A stretch of 5,620 nt of DNA, taken from positions 1 through 5,620 of the forward strand of contig JALVRJ010000143.1 of assembly GCA_027031305.1 (NCBI GenBank), given 5' to 3'. The stretch comes from Hyphomicrobiales bacterium. Its GTDB lineage: Bacteria; Pseudomonadota; Alphaproteobacteria; Rhizobiales; Aestuariivirgaceae. Positions 5,495 through 5,620 of the stretch are shown piece after piece. The stretch's first letter is position 1. Each line of letters opens with the position of its first letter. The position numbers and the translations under genes were made by a program. The notes below the pieces were generated by a model. That model made no database searches, was not told where the DNA came from, and saw only the letters and a program-made list of their open reading frames with translations.

Positions 5495-5620
5495 GTGTCG
5501 GCTTGTGCAAGGCGCGGGCCACGGCAAACCAGCCCGCCCCCAAACCAAGCCCTTGTTTTTCATGATTTGGGGGTTGGGCGGGCTGGTTTGCCGTGGCCCG
5601 CGCCTTGCACAAGCCGACAC
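5495..5620. repeat. 45-bp perfect inverted repeat around REP-like element, copy 2
   Basis: Bases 5495-5539 are the exact reverse complement of 5576-5620, with a 36-base centre at 5540-5575. The centre and inner arms hold a second copy of the palindromic element seen at 3154-3208; the shared core is 5545-5578, in the same orientation. Copy 1 has only a 16-base imperfect stem, whereas here the pairing continues without mismatch far beyond the element and closes on the final base of the window. Either this is a large natural hairpin, or the outer part of the right arm is a fold-back copy of 5495 onward made during amplification or assembly. Confidence 0.85.

Noticed and set aside
4387..5565. A 392-codon plus-strand frame opposite the phosphatase-like gene
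   Set aside because: The serine-, alanine- and arginine-rich product has no domain features, while the minus strand carries a recognisable family and a strong ribosome site.
5339..5620. A minus-strand frame reading through the terminal palindrome into the phosphatase-like start
   Set aside because: It overlaps the start of the phosphatase-like gene in another frame and its first part is translated repeat sequence.

Overview
The window is GC-rich and reads as a housekeeping segment of an alphaproteobacterial chromosome. This rests on the LipA N-terminus ([12 protein letters not shown]), the ClpX tail, a tRNA-Leu directly upstream of trigger factor, and the DUF983 protein, all of which resemble alphaproteobacterial versions. 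I cannot name a genus.

Plus strand, left half: the last 49 codons of clpX, a probable terminator, complete lipA (lipoyl synthase), a promoter candidate, tRNA-Leu(UAG) with encoded CCA, then complete tig (trigger factor). Behind tig lie a short stop-proximal hairpin, an interspersed palindromic repeat and a strong intrinsic terminator. ClpX and trigger factor both work in protein quality control. Their order here (clpX first, tig last, lipA and the tRNA between) differs from the usual tig-clpP-clpX-lon order.

Minus strand, right half, reading right to left: an inositol-monophosphatase-like protein that lacks one expected metal ligand, a gene-free stretch of about 300 bp, a DUF983 zinc-ribbon membrane protein, and a 93-residue protein with two membrane segments. 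The last has a sigma-54-like promoter sequence upstream and converges on tig.

The window ends in a 45-bp perfect inverted repeat built around a second copy of the palindromic element. It closes exactly on the last base, which suggests either a large natural hairpin or a fold-back assembly artefact. I find no CRISPR array, transposase, toxin-antitoxin pair or defence system, and nothing that supports a new multi-gene system. The most notable items are the repeat family, the terminal palindrome, the altered metal site and the gene order.
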